Part shown: in pieces, positions 62,694 through 64,000 of the stretch
Layout of the letters: each line of letters starts with the position of its first letter
Numbering within the stretch: the first letter of the stretch is position 1
Origin: Epiperipatus broadwayi
Taxonomy: Eukaryota > Onychophora > Udeonychophora > Euonychophora > Peripatidae
Direction: 5' to 3'
DNA: 64,000 nucleotides
NCBI GenBank assembly: GCA_028023455.1
Contig: JAQFVV010006312.1
Span: 622,001 to 686,000, forward strand
Translations under genes and position numbers: made by a program
The notes under the pieces: model-generated
Told to the model about the DNA's origin: nothing
What the model saw: the letters and a program-made list of their open reading frames with translations, nothing else
Database searches by the model: none

Positions 62694-63070
62694 CAGGAAC
62701 ATTCCACCAGCTAACTGGCACCAAATCTGGCCGCTTGGTGGCGCTGGTTGCCAAGCCCATTTAACTTATATCATCTGCTATTAGCAACTACCAAGATTCT
62801 AGCCCACTAAGCACGGAGAAACTGCTTGCGCTCTCTAACTGCAATATTATTGCAAGGTTAACGTCTATGCACATATTACTTAGCACATATTACTTAAAAG
62901 ATAGCGTATAATATAAAGGTGTGAATAATATACAAGCCACATCTATTTAAATCTGCTTCTGTTATTAATATTGTTACATGCAATTTCATCGTGTCATAAA
63001 TCCATCTGTTTTACATTTATTTGTTTTAAAAATCAATATTTTTTAAAAAATTATTTTCTCTAAAAATGAT
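62694..63070. repeat. GGCGCT module, copy 2, right part
   Basis: GGCCGCTTGGTGGCGCTGG at 62729-62747 and ATCATCTGCT...CTAGCCCAC match copy 1 downstream of its first motif. The third motif has decayed (CCCACTAAGCACGGAG). The flank GTGTGAATAATATA...CTATTTAAATCTGCTT also matches copy 1. Confidence 0.75.
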
Positions 63071-63240
63071 TTTTTTAAAAAAATCAAAATATGACCACAA
63101 TTATTAACTATTTAAATCTGCTTCGACAACTTAACATTCTAATTTCAACTGCTAAATCGATGTATTATTAAATCAATTTCTTTTTTTAGAATCGATCTTT
63201 TTTTTTAAAGATTATTTTCTCTAAAAATTTTTTTTTTTTT
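62945..63240. repeat. Tandem repeat, about 165-bp unit
   Basis: Two units, each starting CTATTTAAATCTGCTTC and ending ATTATTTTCTCTAAAAAT plus a T-run (62945-63075 and 63110-63240). One such unit exists near 47293-47410 in module copy 1. Confidence 0.65.
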
Positions 63241-63264
63241 TAAAAAAAAAAATGTAATCTTTAC

Positions 63265-63752
63265 AGCACTAATGATTAGTCAAAATAAATAATAGTTTAT
63301 TAGTTGATATTGTGAAATTGGTAAATATTAAAGTTTGTCTATTTAGACATTCATTTATAGATTCTTTAAACCACCTAGCTACTTGCAAACATTCTATTAA
63401 AAAATCTGTAGAGATTATAACCAGTAAATAAATTCAAGTATAATTATTATTAATTCTTTTAAGTTTGCTACTGTTTTCTGTTTGTTTGATCACAATCCCA
63501 TAAGTTAATAATTGTTGAAATCTACCGCAAAATGCCATAATACATCCTAATGAGAATTCTAGAGATATCATTCAAGTATAATTTCAAGTCACTATGAATC
63601 CTTTATAAACTCTCATTTTAGTAATGGTTATTAGAATTTGTTATAATCATAATCTAAGATTGATCGTATAATATCGGAGGAAAAAAAGAATGAACATGAA
63701 GAGAGAAATATGCAATCAATTAATGAGGCTGAGAAATTGTCAACAATACAAT
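63265..63752. repeat. Third copy of part of the palindrome inner arm
   Basis: TAGTTTATTAGTTGATATTG...GAGGCTGAGAAATTGTCAACAATACAATC matches 51445-51962 in the same orientation as the left arm, with more divergence than the two arms show to each other. The repeat is cut by the LINE end that follows. Confidence 0.85.
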
Positions 63753-64000
63753 CTATCATCATCAACCATTATCAATCCATTGCAGGATGATCTATCCAAG
63801 TTTAATCCATCTTCTCCGATCTTTAACTTCTCTTCTCCACATCACCCCTGCACACTTTCTTATTTCATCCATCCATCTCACATGTGGTCTCTTTCTGGGT
63901 CTTTTACAATATCTTGGAATCCAGTTTAAAATTTCAATTGTCTATTTATTATCATCTCTTCTAGCGATATGTCCAGCCCAACTCCACTTCAATCTTTTAT
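63753..64000 (-). mobile_element. 3' end of an RTE-like LINE, running off the window
   Basis: The reverse complement reads like 27330-27560 of the RTE-like copy: WAGHIAR, IPRYCKRPRKRPHVRWMD and a tail of ATGATGATAG type (here ATCATCATC on the + strand). It inserted into the inner-arm repeat at CAACAATACAATC. The rest of the element lies beyond 64000. Confidence 0.85.

Noticed and set aside
58051-64000. A fourth macro exon (FPKQTAAQ-like)
   Set aside because: Looked for by eye in this region and not found; it probably lies beyond the window.
1-64000. CRISPR arrays, operons, tRNA or rRNA genes
   Set aside because: No regularly spaced identical repeats, no bacterial gene organisation, and no cloverleaf or rRNA sequence that I could recognise; the window is eukaryotic.

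Overview
The window is AT-rich (about three quarters A+T by eye) animal DNA with large introns and many transposable elements. The only host gene I can support is part of a macroH2A-like core-histone-variant gene on the + strand. Three coding exons of its macro domain lie at 16287-16377, 29038-29127 and 57873-58050. All three have consensus splice sites and compatible phases, and they are separated by introns of about 12.7 kb and 28.7 kb. The histone-fold half and the last macro exons were not found. The mix of RTE-like non-LTR elements, a K02A2.6-type Ty3/Gypsy element, Merlin and hAT DNA transposons and fold-back MITEs, together with macroH2A, points to an invertebrate metazoan. I cannot name the phylum safely.

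Layout, left to right. 1-63 is the end of a hAT element. 2844-4237 is a Merlin transposon with an 8-bp target duplication and a transposase relic. 5.2-7.9 kb holds LINE scraps. 8112-13064 is a complete but decayed Ty3/Gypsy element with two LTRs and gag, RT, RNase H and integrase remnants. Macro exon A is at 16.3 kb. Intron A then holds a GC-richer block (17.4-17.9 kb), a fold-back MITE (20.6 kb), a second Merlin element (21699-23405), and LINE fragments of three families (23.7-27.6 kb). Macro exon B is at 29.0 kb.

Intron B holds a 335-bp palindrome, a third Merlin-like element (30628-32398) containing a minisatellite, a TIR element of possible pogo/Tigger type with a perfect hairpin nested in it (39994-41150), another 247-bp hairpin (45.6 kb), a tandem block of GGCGCT (CTCF-core-like) motifs (46.9-47.2 kb), and a giant near-perfect palindrome (about 48240-57327, arms about 4.5 kb, spacer 28 bp). 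The palindrome's arms carry RTE-like LINE copies on their outer sides. Macro exon C follows about 545 bp after the palindrome. The last 2.5 kb repeat the GGCGCT module (split by a LINE insertion), a third copy of part of the palindrome arm, and the 3' end of another RTE-like LINE that runs off the window.

The coding elements are almost all dead (stops, frameshifts, lost catalytic residues). The most notable structural feature is the 9.1-kb intronic palindrome, which should fold into a very long double-stranded RNA whenever the macroH2A-like gene is transcribed.
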